Positions 33,412 through 46,586 of a DNA stretch of 64,000 nt are shown one piece after another. The stretch spans positions 391,406 to 455,405 of the forward strand of contig ML976675.1 in NCBI GenBank assembly GCA_010015655.1. Direction: 5' to 3'. The stretch's first letter is position 1, and every line of letters starts with the position of its first letter. Under the pieces are notes generated by a model. That model saw nothing but the letters and a program-made list of their open reading frames with translations, was not told the DNA's origin and ran no database searches. The translations under genes and the position numbers were made by a program. The stretch is from Bimuria novae-zelandiae CBS 107.79 (lineage: Eukaryota > Ascomycota > Dothideomycetes > Pleosporales > Didymosphaeriaceae).

Positions 33412-34276
33412 ATGTCGGCACGACCGCAACAGGGCGGCCGCCCGGGAGGCTCCAGGTTCGCGCAGTTCAAGCTGGTGTTGCTTGGTATGTTATGGAGCTC
33501 TAGCAGATATCAAGGTATAGACGGCTAACTCGTCCAGGTGAATCCGCCGTCGGAAAGGTGCGCATCTACTGGCAAGGCAGCAGCGATAACGGCTAACATG
33601 CAGCAGTCTTCCCTCGTACTGCGCTTTGTAAAGGTATGATTTGAAGCTGGAGAACTGCATAAATGGGGACTTACGCCACGGCAGGACCAATTCGACGACT
33701 ACCGGGAGTCCACCATCGGCGCCGCGTTCCTCACCCAGACCATCGCCCTCGACGAGTCGACCACAGTCAAGTTTGAGATCTGGGACACAGCCGGCCAGGA
33801 GCGCTACAAGTCGCTCGCGCCCATGTACTACCGGAACGCCAACTGCGCCGTTGTTGTATACGACATTACACAGGCTGTACGTGTTTGGATCCCTCGGCAG
33901 GGAAGCACCTCGCTAACAGCTACAGTCCTCGCTAGATAAGGCGAAAGCCTGGGTAAAGGAGCTCCAGCGCCAAGCAAATGAGAACATCATCATTGCCCTT
34001 GCCGGCAACAAGCTCGATCTTGTCACCGAGTCGCCCGACAAGCGCGCCATCCCCGTCGCCGACGCAGAGCAGTACGCCCGCGAGGCTGGTCTTCTTTTCT
34101 TTGAGACATCCGCAAAGACGAGTGAGAACGTGCGCGAACTATTCACCGCCATCGCCAAGAAGCTCCCGCTGGACCAGGGCGGGCCACGGAACCTCAGGCC
34201 GGGTCAAGGACGACAGAGCGTGAACCTCGGACGGGACCCGAACCAGACACAAGGACCCGCAGGCTGCAACTGTTAG
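33412..34276 (+). CDS. ypt5: Rab5-type small GTPase (Ypt5/Vps21)
   Basis: 220-residue Rab GTPase of early endosomes. Five exons: 33412-33484, 33538-33557, 33607-33633, 33685-33876 and 33926-34276. Two of them are only 20 and 27 bp, all in phase. G boxes: GESAVGKSSLVLRF (P-loop, split by two introns), the switch I effector region [14 protein letters not shown] typical of Rab5, [20 protein letters not shown] (switch II), GNKLDL and ETSAK. The C-terminus ends CNC, a double-cysteine geranylgeranylation motif of the CXC type. The Rab5 call rests on the IGAAFLTQ and [15 protein letters not shown] signature. It recruits effectors such as the Vps34 complex, a phosphoinositide link to its divergent neighbour SAC1. 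Confidence 0.95.
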
Positions 34277-34834
34277 AGGGGGAATTTCCATTGCTAAGCT
34301 GTCGTTGATGCCCTTGTAGTAGGGAGTGCCACGAGCCTTTCGACGCGAGGAGCGAGCGACTTTGCGCCGTGATCAGGTTGTCTGTCTCATTTCGTTAGGG
34401 CATATTAGGCGGGTCTCTGGAGTCTACGGGGTTGTCCATTTCGCGCCTAGGAAGACGAGATGCGAGGCCACTCGACCAGTAAATTTTAATTGGTTTTTGT
34501 CCCATTTTTGTTTCTTGTTCATTGTTAGGTAGGGTTTTTTGCAGTTGTATCCACGTTTGTCTCAACCAAAGATACAAGTCTTCCCAACTTTCTTTCTTCG
34601 TACTGCAGAGACGCCCACGTCGAGCTGGTGTGTCTGGGTTATCCCGATACCAAATCGATGGAAAACGCCCACTCCTTAGTCCGCCACCACGATAAACCCT
34701 CGTTTACCTCGGTCAGATTGATCCCCGTCACCCAATTCGTCTCCTGTCGCGCCGTACCCACGTTATTCGAATCCCTTCCTCTACATCAGCAAACCCCATT
34801 AACCACCTCCCGTCCTTCCGAACGAAATCTAAAC
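34277..34834. other. 3' flank of the Rab5 gene
   Basis: T-rich 3' region (34480-34570) consistent with a 3' UTR. No separate gene recognised. Confidence 0.4.
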
Positions 34835-35089
34835 TCACCCCCGCAGCCTCCGCTTCAGCATAACTTCCCCTTCGCTCACTTTATACAAAAGCTCCCGGCC
34901 CTCCCCGCACACTTGCCACGTGTTTGTGAAGGCGGGCGCGGTCGTGCAGACGAGGTCGGCGCGGTGCGTGGGCGAGGTGTCGTGGAAGGAGAAGGTGAGT
35001 GAGCTGGTGTTTGCGTGGGAGGAGAGGGCGAAGAAGGAGGTGAGGTGCCAGGTTGGGGCGAGGAGGGTGGGGATGTGCATTGTGGGCAA
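34835..35089 (-). CDS. Possible small protein, Alt a 1/AA1-like pattern (weak)
   Basis: A minus-strand frame reads TWHLTSFFALSSHANTSSLT, then FSFHDTSPTHRADLVC and TNTWQVCGEGRELLYKVSE. The alternation W-x-(V/L)-TSF, SLTFSFHDTSP and two Cys resembles the beta-strand pattern of small fungal AA1-like secreted proteins. However, no signal peptide is encoded upstream and only two cysteines are present. After the stop at 34835 the same pattern may continue in the +1 frame (GVSLDFVRKDGRWLMGF), suggesting a frameshift or an unseen intron. It could also be chance. Confidence 0.3.
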   Translation of the reverse strand: MPTMHIPTLLAPTWHLTSFFALSSHANTSSLTFSFHDTSPTHRADLVCTTAPAFTNTWQVCGEGRELLYKVSEGEVMLKRRLRG

Positions 35090-35849
35090 GGGAAAGGGTG
35101 GTGGGTTTGAGGGAAGATGAGGGGGAGGGTAGGGGTTTTGAAGGAGGGAGTGGGGTGGTGGGATGCTGTGCTGGCGTGTGTTTGGCGGAAAGGGAGGTTT
35201 TACAGTGACGGAAGACGTCGTCTGGTGCTGCGACGATTGAGGGGGCTACGTGGCAGCTGGCTGAGGTCGGGTGTTTGGAGTAGCGCACGATCTGCGATCT
35301 GATGGAGTGCAGTGTGATTGTTCTCGGTATTGAGAGAAGGTCTTGAATCGATGCAACGGTGTGGAAGGCAGTGGTAGGCTAGTATCACTTGTGTAACCGT
35401 GGATATGGTACATGGTAGACTAATTCCCCGACCTATCATTGGAAGGCTGAGCTGAGGACTGCAAACAGTCGACTACTTGACTAAAATTATGGTATCCCAA
35501 CCCAAGGGAATCAAAAAGCATAACGCGGGCCTAGAGATATGGCCTTCCTGTATGAGTGCTTGGTTATATCCATGGATCGACACGGCGCACGTGATAATCA
35601 GTCACTTGCGCAGAATTTAGGTACTCTTACGTGACACTGTGCACCAGGAATACCAAAAATCGGTTTCTCTAGAAGTCACAGTCCGAAAAAAAAATAAGTT
35701 ATTACAAACGCGAAGTTGTTCAATGTGGCTTCGCCAGGCTTTGCTGACGTTCAACGCATGCGGATGTGGTGAAAAACATCAGCATCGGACTTGCTCTAGC
35801 CAGCCTTACATATCTTGGCTCACAGCTTAACACGACCATTATCGCAGAG
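35090..35849. other. Stretch without a recognisable gene
   Basis: Normal composition up to about 35850, where the second RIP block starts. Short frames only. Confidence 0.4.
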
Positions 35850-36059
35850 AAAGATTATATAAGTTAAATCTTACTATAGTAACGCTAAAAAGCTTTTTAA
35901 GATTATAATAAAAATTTAAATAACTTACTACTAGCTAATAATTTAACTTTATATTAATTAATTTGTAAAAAGTAAGCTAGTAGTAATAATCTTTGTAAAA
36001 AAAATTATATTAAGCTTAGATTTAGTACTTTATTTAGTTAATTTATATGCTACCTTCTC

Positions 36060-36259
36060 TGTTGGTAGGCCTTTGTACGATCGTACGGGTGATAACAGTA
36101 ACGAGTGTCTTGTATATTGCTATTGGTATATTCTATCTATAAACGTGGGTGCTACGAAGGTATACATGGGCTCGGTGCGAGTCGGACCAAAGTAGGATCA
36201 AGGCAGTACGTTAGGCAGCATTAAGTAGCCTTAGGCAATAGGATATGTATATACTAACA
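36060..36259 (-). repeat. Copia-1 3' LTR
   Basis: 200 bp, TGTTGGTAGG to TACTAACA. Its left (outer) half is nearly free of RIP while its right (inner) half is mutated relative to the other LTR. The neighbouring RNase H end lies to its right, so it is the 3' LTR. Confidence 0.93.
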
Positions 36260-37919
36260 CTAGTAACCTTTTATTATTATAGCACACTATTCCGTAGGTC
36301 GCTACATAGATTCCTTTACTTATATTAATAGCATATTACTATTAATAAATTATTTAAGTACGTAATTTAGCGTGGCTTTTGTAAGTACGTCCGCAGGGTT
36401 ATCTTTACTATTAATTTATTTAATTTCTATAATCTCGCGGCGCTCGTACGACTAGTAAAGTACTATAATATTAATTATTAGGCGCTTCTTATTCGTAGTG
36501 CTAAGCTTAACAAGGCACTTATACAGTAAGTATAAGTCTATATATATAACAAGTAGGATTAACGATAGACCTAGGCGTTCTGTAATTATCTTAAGTATTA
36601 TTAAGATAGCGATAGCGATATTAACGCTGCTAATTATACTATATATCTCTAATACTAGGACGCTTCTAGTAACGCATTTATATTTAATTAAACTCTAATA
36701 TATTACGTTACTACGTATATTAAACGTATTATCTTATCTACTAGACTTATTAATAAGGATAAGTAGGTATCCTAGCTGTAGGCTAAGGTCTTAGTTATTA
36801 GTAAAAGAACTATCTATAAATACTATTAATTTAACTATAGTAAGGTTAAAAGGAATATACTATAATCCTCGCCGCAAGTTCTTAGCTTACTAATTTAGCT
36901 AGTAGTTAAGTTTCTTATAGTCTATATCTACAGGTTACTATATTTGCACAGCTATAGAAAGGTTAAAAGATACTTTAGGTTAGTAAATAGAAGTAATGTA
37001 CGCGCTACGCGCGCGCTACTCTATATATCTCTATACATAGTCTACTACCTTTAAATTAATAGTATTAATCTTAGCTCTTTGCCTTTTCTACGTTAGTTAA
37101 ATAGCGTTTCTACGTAACGTAAGGGTGTATCTATTAAACTCTAGTAGTATCTTTTTAAATAGTTTCTCTTTTAGCTTAGCTTAAAAGTTAGCTTTTTAGA
37201 GCGCGGCGTCCTTTATGCTAAAAAATATAGGTGTTATAATTACAAGCGTATTATCTATTTATAGACCTATTATACTAAATATTTTTAGTTCTCCGTTCGT
37301 GATCAAGAGGCATGGATTATATGTAGATATAGCCATGTCGAGCTCTTTGTAGTAGTGTCTTTAGTACGTAGCAAACTAGTAAACTCCTACCTCTGCGATT
37401 CTATATAGTAGCTTAATTACGCGAATAATTATACCCTTAGAATACTTTATTATAAGCTCCTTAGGCAGGTACGCTAAAATTGTGCAGAATAGCTTAGTTT
37501 ATGCCTATAGGTATGCCTGTGTAATATCGCGTAGTTCTATAAACATGCCTTTAGTAAGTAATACGGGTGCTAGGGCTAGTATTAAGCGCTAACTAGCTCG
37601 TTAGATAGTTAGAGACTACATTAAGATTTCGTGTTTACCCTTATTATTATAGCCTTAAATAATAAGTTATAATTTCTTATACAAGACTATAGTCTTGCCT
37701 TTAACTTTATAAATTATGCGCGACTTAAAGATACAATACCTATTATATATAGTTAGGTTAAATAGCTTAAAACTAAATACTTTATAGCTAATAAGGTTAT
37801 TAATCTTTTTTTAGTTAAATGCTTTAAAAGGGGCGCCTAGGGTGTTAATTACGTTATTATTACGTAGCTTAATAGCTAGGGCGTAATTGTCCTCCTCCTT
37901 CCTCGTTAGGTATTGCACT

Positions 37920-38088
37920 TGTCAGATAGAACGAGTGCGTTGAGGTCGGATCTGCACAATCGAGCAGGGACCACAGCGCTTATCGTACTAGCCTAGGGGT
38001 TAAAACCAACCTAACAGAGTTGACAGAGAACAAGATATAATTATTACTAATTATTATACCTTATCGCACGCAAGCATTTTATCTAATA
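37920..38088 (+). repeat. Copia-2 5' LTR
   Basis: 169 bp. The outer half is clean and the inner half carries C-to-T changes compared with the 3' LTR. Confidence 0.93.
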
Positions 38089-41000
38089 ATTAAAAGTTTT
38101 ACTACCTTAACTAATACGAAATAGCGTAGCAACCTTACCGCGATCCTATAGTAACGCTAAGAGATTACACTAACTACACAGGATAAATAACGCAGCTGCA
38201 AGCTAGATACGTTGTTTATAATATCTAGGACAAAGTTAATCTAACGGTAACTATCCCGTTAATAACGAAACTAGTAGCTATTAGAGCCCTAATAATCGCT
38301 AGATACGCAACAGCCGCGAACGTTAAAATCCTAACAAGATAGACTAAACTATTAGTAGCAGGACAAAAGGCGTTTAAGGAAGATCTTAAATACTATAAGA
38401 TCCTCGTTAAACAATACAAGAACAATAGACACGAGTACGAGAAGGAACAAGCAAGCCTCTAACACATCGTGGCCTTTATCTAGTTAACTATATTACCACA
38501 CCTATTGCGCACGTGCTGCCTTCTAGAGAAGTTACTACGCTAATAGATTCCTAACCTAAAGGTAATAGTTAGAGTTAACAAATAAATTGAACAAGAACGA
38601 GCCCGTAATTAATACCTTACCTTACTTAGACCGATAAGAAGCGCGTCGCAATGGGACACATAGCTAGCTAAGTATAACTAAGTAGCTACTAAGGTAGAGA
38701 CATATCAAGTCGCTAAACTATTATAATTAAATGTGATCATAAAAGACTTCCTAGCAGCCGTAAACAAAGTTACTCCTATATAGTCTATAAACTTTTAAGA
38801 CAATAGTCGATTTGCAGCTAGCATAAGCTAGAAGAAGATAATAAAACGCTTCTAAGAACATATAATAATAAACCATCCCCTTAAATTAGAGAAACATAAA
38901 GTAGCCTTTATATCTAATAATGTATTATATCTCGCTGAAGGTAGTGCAACTACCTAAAGCAATAGTAGGAACGCCTCCTATGCTAAAAGCGCGCTATCTA
39001 ATAGAAACTAGGGCAGACCCCGTAATTAACGTATAGCTAGCAAAAATGCTAAGCTTAAGCGGCCTTTAGATTAAGAGCTAGCTATAATAGCGGGAGCAAA
39101 ATGCCCTGCCTATAGACAACGCTATAGTATTAGGGATTGCTATTATATTAACCTAGACCAAGCTCCTAAATAGTAGAAACTAAATAAGACTATAAGCAAG
39201 CTTATTAAATTTAAGCGTAAAAACTACGTAACGTTCTAAGGGCTAATCCGCGAATAGAGTAGAACCTAATTACGAACGCTAATTCTTAAATAATTGCATA
39301 CTCTAACGCTAGAGATCCCTAATAAGTAACTAGAGAGGTAGAGAATATTAAAAGTTAACGCCGCGTTTACCTCGGCGCCTGTTAGGATAGAAATTAATAA
39401 CTACCTATTAAAGCGATCGTTTATCCTCGATTTATGATTAATCTGCCATATTACGAACAACCCTAACCGCATCTATAACTTTCGTCCTCCTATGCCCGGA
39501 GACTACATATGGGCTAGGAATACGAAGATATGGATAAAAGGATACAGCTCTATTAATCTAACCCTAAAAAGTTAGTCTAGAATAACTAAATTAGTCCTGC
39601 ACGACATGGCTATCTGCCCTAACCTACTATATAATCTAGTCTCTTTTCGACTACTAAGATAAAGAGGAATCTAGTAGGATACGCAAATAGACCTAACTAC
39701 TCTAAGAGGACTAGATAACATAATTATTAGGAATCTTACTAAGATCCATGGCTAGTGGGTACTTAAGTATAACCTACTACTACCTGCCTTATATCATGCA
39801 CGCAAGATTACCTTCTAAATAAAAAAAGCACTATAGAGAGCGTTAGCCATGCTCTGGCATAAGAGACTAGGACACCCTAGACTAGTAGCAATTAAGCACC
39901 TAGTGTAGCAAGCTAAGGGGGTGCGCGTAAAAGGGATCACGATAGTTAAGTGTAACTCTTATAGTAGAGTAAAATTAAAACAACAGATTAGCCGCGCGCC
40001 ACGGATTAACACTAAAGGACCTAGAGAGAGGCTAACTATTAATTTCTATACATATAAAACGCAAAGCGTCACTAAAGAAAAGAGCTAAATATTAATTACT
40101 AATAAATTCTTAGGACTATAATAGGACTTTTACTTTACAGATAATAGAACGGTAAAATTAATTATTAAGATCCTTTTAACCTTCCTCCTATTCCTTAAGA
40201 ACCACTACAACATAACAGTTAAGACTATTAAGGTAGATAATAAAATTACCATAGTTAAACTAGAAGTAGAACGTTAGTTAGTAACCTAAAAAATTATTAT
40301 CAAGCCTTCGGCCCTAGACACCTAAGCTTAGAACGGAGGTGCTAAACGCTTAAGGGGTATAAATAAAGAGAAATCACGCGCAATGCAACTCGACGCCAAC
40401 CTATCCTAAGAACTATAGCCTAAAGTTACAAGGGCTATAGTATACCTCTATAATTAAACACTAAATTACGCGAATAACTAGAAAATACTATATAAGATAT
40501 TCTTTATATAAGTCGCGTTTAGTAATAGGATTATAACTTTACTACAAAAACCTAATCTCGCCTACCTAAAGGCGTATAGCTGCAAAGCCTTTACGATAAC
40601 CAACGACACTTACTAAGGCAAATTACGTTTGCAACGCCTTAATCCAAAAGCTTAAATTAGCTATCTTATTAGATACTAATCCTTAAATATTTATTGTATT
40701 TAGATACCATCACTCGCCAAGGTAATTAGCACCTAAGACGTCGTCTTTAACAAGCAGTCTATATTTAACAGGAAAACTAAAGATCTAATAGACAACCTTA
40801 TGCACAACACGCTGGAAGAAATAGCCACGTATATAAGGACTATTAAATTACTAACTCTTATTTAGTAACTAGAAATAGAGTTCTTCCATAAAGATAAGGC
40901 CGCTAAGGACTTTCCAGACTATTAAGGCGAAGTAGACCCGCCAGGCTACTATTAAGGGAGGAAAATTAGAAATAGTTACCTAACTCCTCTATCTACACCG

Positions 41001-42876
41001 CTACCTACAGCATTGCTTACTCAGTTAATAGCTAGAAATAAATCCAAAGTAACATAATATAGGTTGCCTAAGACTGCCCCCTGGGCAGCAGCCTTTATAG
41101 CGGGAACCCAAGCTAGCCACGTTAGGAAATACGGAGGGGATATTATAGACAAGGTAAAGATAATAAGAATGCTTGCTAAAGGCTTAAAGCCCTATTAAAG
41201 TCAACTCCCACCTCTGCCAACGTGCCGTACTAAGCTTAAGGACCACCTAATAGGTAAACTATTTAAAGAAGCAGAACAGGCCCATCTTACAAGCTATTAA
41301 CAAATAAAATTATGGTTAGAGGTACTAATAAAGAAGATTAAGTTAACAGGACAATAGATCCTTAACTATATATAAGTATACACCTATAAACTTAATAAGC
41401 ACTATCGCTTGCTAAAGTGCAAGGCGCGACTGGTCGTCCGTGGTAATTAATAACAGAACATTACCTCGCAGAACACTTACGCAGCCACGCTCGCCAGCCA
41501 GTTATTCTAAATGCTAATAGCAATTACAGCCCACCACGACTTAGAGCTTAAACAATACGACGTCACGAACGCCTTTATCCATGCAACGATAGATTAAGAA
41601 GTATACATAAGAATGCCCTATAGCTATCGAAAACCTGGAACGATCCTCCAAGTTAACAAGGCTCTATATAGTCTACGGATCTCACCACTCCTCTGGCAGA
41701 GAGAATTTACCATAACACTTAAAGCTCTTAACTTCTAAACTATGCCTCACGAGTTATACTACCTTATTAAAGACGGAATCGTCGTCTTCTTCTACGTTAA
41801 TAATATTATAGTAGCGTATTATAAGCAGAAAGAGCAAGAAGCCCAGCAAATAATTAAGTACCTATAAGAGAAATATATCTTTACTAGAGGAAACGACCTT
41901 TAGTGGTTTCTTAGCGTAAAGGTTATTAGGGACTAAAGTTACTAAAAGATCTAACTCTCTTAAGCCGCATACGTAGAGAAGATTAGTTAACTAGTTAATA
42001 GGAAAGACATTTGTCACGATACCCTAATAGCCGCTACTAAGTTAAAGCCTTAAACAGGCTTAGCAACACCCTTAGAAATTAATAAATACTAACGTAAAAT
42101 TAGATCACTTCTATTCGCAATAGTAACGACCTAACCAGACATCGCCTTTACAACCTTAAGGCTGGCTCGGTTCCTGTTAAATCTAGGCTCCGAACATCAC
42201 AATGCCGCCAATTAAGTACTACTATACTTATCTAGCACCAGATAGAGAGCACTGCAACTTAGAGGGGGCAACTACCTTTAAGTAGCTAGCAATGCTTTAT
42301 TTACTAATAACACACTAGATAGAAAGAGCTCGCAAGGATACGCTATTAAGCTATTTAATAGACTTATTACCTAGAGAGCAAATAAACAAGACACTATTAT
42401 AACCTTAATAACTAAAGTAGAGCTTCTTGCCTTATTATAAGTAGCTAAGGAAGCAATCTTTATTTCACGACTATTAGATAAACTATAGATTAAACTACTT
42501 TTATTGTTAATTACTATCTAATGCGATAACAAGCAAACTATTCGACTAGTAACTAAGGAGATATCTAAGCTCTAGACTAAACTACAACACGTCGACATTT
42601 ACAATCACTAGCTAAGATAGGAAGTCTCTACTAGAAAGATAAAGGTAGAGTACGTGCAATTAGCAGATATAATCGCTAATAGCTTTATAAAGGTCCTCCT
42701 AGTTAATAAGTAGGAAAGGTTCCTAACTTAACTTAAACTAGTAGAAGTAGAGAGATCTAAGGTAACGAATAAAGCGCCTCTTAAGAAGATTTAGGAATAA
42801 CTTAAAGACCTCGCGCTCGCATAATAAGAAACTATAATATAATTTAGCCTGCAAGGATTTCTAAGCTAAGGGGGTG

Positions 42877-43045
42877 TGTTAGATAGAACGAGTACGTTAA
42901 GGTTAGATCTGTATAATTAAGCAGGGACCACAGCGCTTATCGTACTAGCCCAGGGGTTAAAACTAACCCAACAGAGTTGACAGAGAACAAGACACAATTA
43001 TCACCAATCATCATACCTTATCGCACGCAAGCATCTTATCTGACA
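42877..43045 (+). repeat. Copia-2 3' LTR
   Basis: 169 bp. The inner half is mutated and the outer half clean, the mirror image of the 5' LTR. Confidence 0.93.
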
Positions 43046-44518
43046 GCACTATACGCTTGTTCTTAGATCCAGGCGGGCGGCCCCGCTTGCGAGGCTAGGT
43101 TGGCTGTGTAGCTGCTAGCGGCTACTATTTAGTAGTAGTTAGTTCTTCCCCTTTGTCTGCGGCTGGAATCACGTCTGTAGTTATATCTTAGTAGTAAGGT
43201 TTTACGACTGTAGATCGGAACGTCGTTGGGCCGTTGACCATGTCTACAGTAACATTGTAATCCTTTATGTTAATAACCTTATACGGCCCTTGCTATCCAT
43301 TCTTCTCACGCTATACTATTACCTCACTTTATAGAGGTAGTAAAAGCAACTTATCTATATTTAGCCTATTCCTAGTGTTAAGTGCGTTGCTTACTGCACG
43401 TTCTGCTGCGGCCCTCCGCAGCGCCTTTATCGCTTTCTAGATTGCTTCAGCGCGACGTATTGTCGATGGTAATAGTGGCGAGTCCATGGATACCCAAGGG
43501 TATACGCCGAAAACGAGCAGCGTGGGTACAAGTCCGTCTAGGCCAGCGGTGTCGTTGACGGCCTTGACTGCTATCTGTAGCACTGCGATGTTGCTGGTGC
43601 TAGAGTCGAGCTCTGCCCTTATAATCTTGTACGCGCGTCTAAGAGGTGCATAGTACCTTTCTACCTTACTAATAGACTAGTAAGCCTCTACTAGCACTTA
43701 TTTACAGGTGATTCCTATAATCTTTGCCTTAGATCTAAACTTAACAAATGCGAAGTTGGTACCCGCGTCGTAGGTAATAATGTCTAGCGGCCCTTAGTAC
43801 GTATTAATCTATAGTAAACGGATTGCCTCCTAGGTGTCTTTCGCACTCATAGATCGTAGAAATCGAGCGCTATTAAAGGTTGTAGCTAAATTAATTACGT
43901 AAAGCACTAGCTTCCTACTTAGGTATATTACGTCTATAAAAATTTTAAAGTTAAATTCCTAGTTATCTTTTAGCTAAAATTTAAATTATTATAGCGCTAA
44001 ATTATATACTTAGTAGTAGTAGCAGAACTTTTAGATCTCGCGAAGTAATTATTTATTTACGTTGTTATACCCTATATGTTTAAGTAGTTATATTAGCTAT
44101 TTAATGTTAAGATCCCAAAGGGGTAGCTAGTCCCTAAGGGGCTAAGGTTAGTTCTCGGGCAGGAATACTATAGTAAGATAAAAGAGGGTCGTAGTAATAG
44201 CTTGCGCTTGTCACTAGGGTGTTAGTATTAAAGGTAGGTATAGCATAATTAAATTAATAAGGTTGCTTATTCAGATCTAAACGATAGATTAATAAACAGG
44301 TTAAACACAGATACTATAAGGGTATTTATGTTAGGTTATATATACAAGGTGTGAATATTACTGTCCGCCTCTCTTTCTGCCGTTCCTAGATTCCGATGGA
44401 TGGTCGCGCCGTCTATGGATGGTACACCTTCCACAATCTTGGCAGGATGGTATGTCTTGGCTGGATGGTACATCACGTGACCTCGGTTACGCGACCCCGC
44501 CGAGTGTCACTTTTACTA

Positions 44519-46408
44519 CCCGCGCCACTCGCCAACCCTACGGGTTGGCGCTGCGCAGCTCAACGTAACTTCTTGGCTCAACGTCACTTTTTATAGCGAA
44601 TTAACATTCGAGGATGACTTTGACGGCGAAGACTTCAATTATATGGCGATATATACGCTGGCGTTAGTGTAGTAAGTAGGGCAGGATCTACTGTCATCTC
44701 TCTGAGAGATGGCACCTGTCGGGGCTAACTTTGTGGCGCCTGTAAGTGCGCGTCCTTGTACGTTTTTGCAGCCTGTCTAGCAGCCTTTTATGCCTCTTAC
44801 TCCACATAATAATTAATAGCTTGTCGCGCTGCCTTTACGGTGACTACACCGCCTTTCTATACCTGCCTAGCATCTTTAACCTGCCTTTTCTAGCGCTGTT
44901 AGGCTACTATAGTAATAGCTAAGAGGTCTTGCTAGGCTAGCGCGAGACTATTAATAAGCAATTATAAGCTTTCTAGGAACTTTTCAAGCCTATAGCTAGA
45001 AATATTGCTCCTTTCTAGAGCGCGCGACATCTTTTTATGCTACTATTAGTACAACGTAGGCGTGTTAGCGATAGGTAATGAATTAACTACAGATAAAAGT
45101 AATAGTAATGGCGTACGCACTGTAGGCAGCTTTATATATATAATTTCTAGATTAAATAGAAAGATACCTAACTTCTTTTAAGCACTAAGTATAGTGCTAC
45201 GTTTAAAAGTAGCTATTCTAATGCCATGATACGCGTGTAGAAATTTAACTTTATTAAAATTAGTGCACCTAGTACGTGTAGCCATCTCTATAGCCTTCTT
45301 GTAATTATTCTTTAATAGCTAAAAATAGACAACGTTAAGAGGCTGCAGGTGATAAGATGCGTAAGGCGGTAGCGAGAAAGGTATTATATTATACCTATTA
45401 TAGTACTTAATAAACTTAATAGTTAGATAGCTACTAAATCTATTAAATATAAGTAATTAGTATACGCCCTTCTGCCGCGCACGCGTCTATTTTTTAAAGA
45501 ACTTTAGCTACTTAATTAATATTAAATTATTAGTATAGCTAGATATTAACATAGTAATTATATAATTATCAGGCAGCGTGGTGTTAGTATACTATTAATA
45601 AAGGTAATTAACACCCTGCACGATAAGTATAGAATTAAGGACCTTGCCGTTACTAGAGATTAATTTAATTAAGGTAACATAATTGCGCGAGGTCTCTGAC
45701 GCGGAGACCTAAGGGCGATTTAACTCTATAGTAACGATCTATTGGCTGCCACCGACGCCTATACAGAACCTGGTTTTGTCTATATTATAGGTGTCTGATG
45801 CGGTGATGCCGTAGGCATTAATAACCTTCTTAAGCTTAGTAAAATGCTAAGAATATGCTTCTATTATTACTATTGCTATCTTATTAATATCCTACGACTT
45901 CTGCTTTATACGGTAGCACTTAGGATTCTAGTGCAGCTATCGCGCGGTCTAGTCTTTACTAAGTAGTAGAGCGCTATCGTTAGGATGCGCGTGGTTAAGG
46001 ATATACTAGGCAGCGCCTTTTAGCTATAGCATAAGACAAGGCATGCTAATACTATCGCAGTAGCGTATATATAACTTTAGAGCTTCGTCTTGCACTGGCG
46101 AGAGGCGTAGATTCGACCTAGTATAGTTATGGCGGCTCGTTCTGCCTTTAACGCGCGCTTAAAGTCGCAAAACAGGCACGCACTAGTCGCGTGCTATAGC
46201 TATAATATTAGGTATTTCTCTATTAAAAAAGCTAGAGATATAAGCTAAGATGCGCTCCTTAATTTCGTAACTCTTGCCATAGAATTTAGGCATTTTTGTA
46301 GGTTATAAAGTAAGGATAGAGTAAAAAGCGCGTTGTAAAGTTACGTTGAGCCGCGAAGTTACGTTGAGCTGCGCAGCGCCAACCCGCAGGGTTGGCGAGT
46401 GGCGCGGG
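44519..46408 (-). mobile_element. Fot1/pogo-type DNA transposon C inside the Gypsy-1 LTR
   Basis: A 1890-bp element flanked by TA (44517-44518, 46409-46410). The inverted ends start CCCGCGCCACTCGCCAACCC, contain a small hairpin (GCCAACCC-GGGTTGGC) and two copies of GCTCAACGTAACTTC. The minus strand holds a RIP-ruined DDE_1 transposase with readable NIDKTRFCIGVGGSQ, IELNRP, VSASETSRNYVTLIKLISS and GKVLNSILIVQGVNYLY, typical of the Fot1/pogo class. The other two LTR copies of the family have a single TA at the same position (TTCCACTAAGGCCC), so the empty site is preserved next door. Confidence 0.92.
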
Positions 46409-46527
46409 TAAGGCCCGTTGGTCCTCCGCGTTCCATACATGTTCAGATCCTAACATCACCTCCCCTCTTTTAGATAGCGTCCTTAGTATCCTCGTTCCGC
46501 GCCCCCTAGCTGCAGATACGGTCGTCG

Positions 46528-46540
46528 CATATAAATACTC
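46528..46540 (+). promoter_or_regulatory. TATA-like box of the antisense ORF
   Basis: CATATAAATACTC lies between the LTR end (46455) and the ATG at 46587 in a GC-rich, little-mutated 130-bp leader with CT-rich blocks, the layout of a small fungal promoter. Confidence 0.5.
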
Positions 46541-46586
46541 GCGTGAGTCGCTGTTTTCGCGTTCTGGCCTTAGTGCCTTCCTAACC

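Larger units (their letters stand above)
37920..43045 (+). mobile_element. Copia-2 retrotransposon inserted in Copia-1
   Basis: A 5126-bp element with 169-bp LTRs (37920-38088 and 42877-43045, TGTYAGATA...TATCTGACA) and the perfect target duplication GCACT (37915-37919, 43046-43050). A purine tract (CTAAGGGGG) precedes the right LTR. Plus-strand gag-pol, riddled with TAG/TAA, is readable. Integrase region: LGHPRLVAIKHLV and APRINTKGPRERLTINFYTY (about 39860-40050). Reverse transcriptase: YRLLKCKARLVVRGN, HHDLELKQYDVTNAFIHATI and FFYVNNIIVAYYKQK (YVDD changed to YVNN, about 41400-41870). RNase H follows near 42400-42720. Dead by RIP. Confidence 0.93.
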
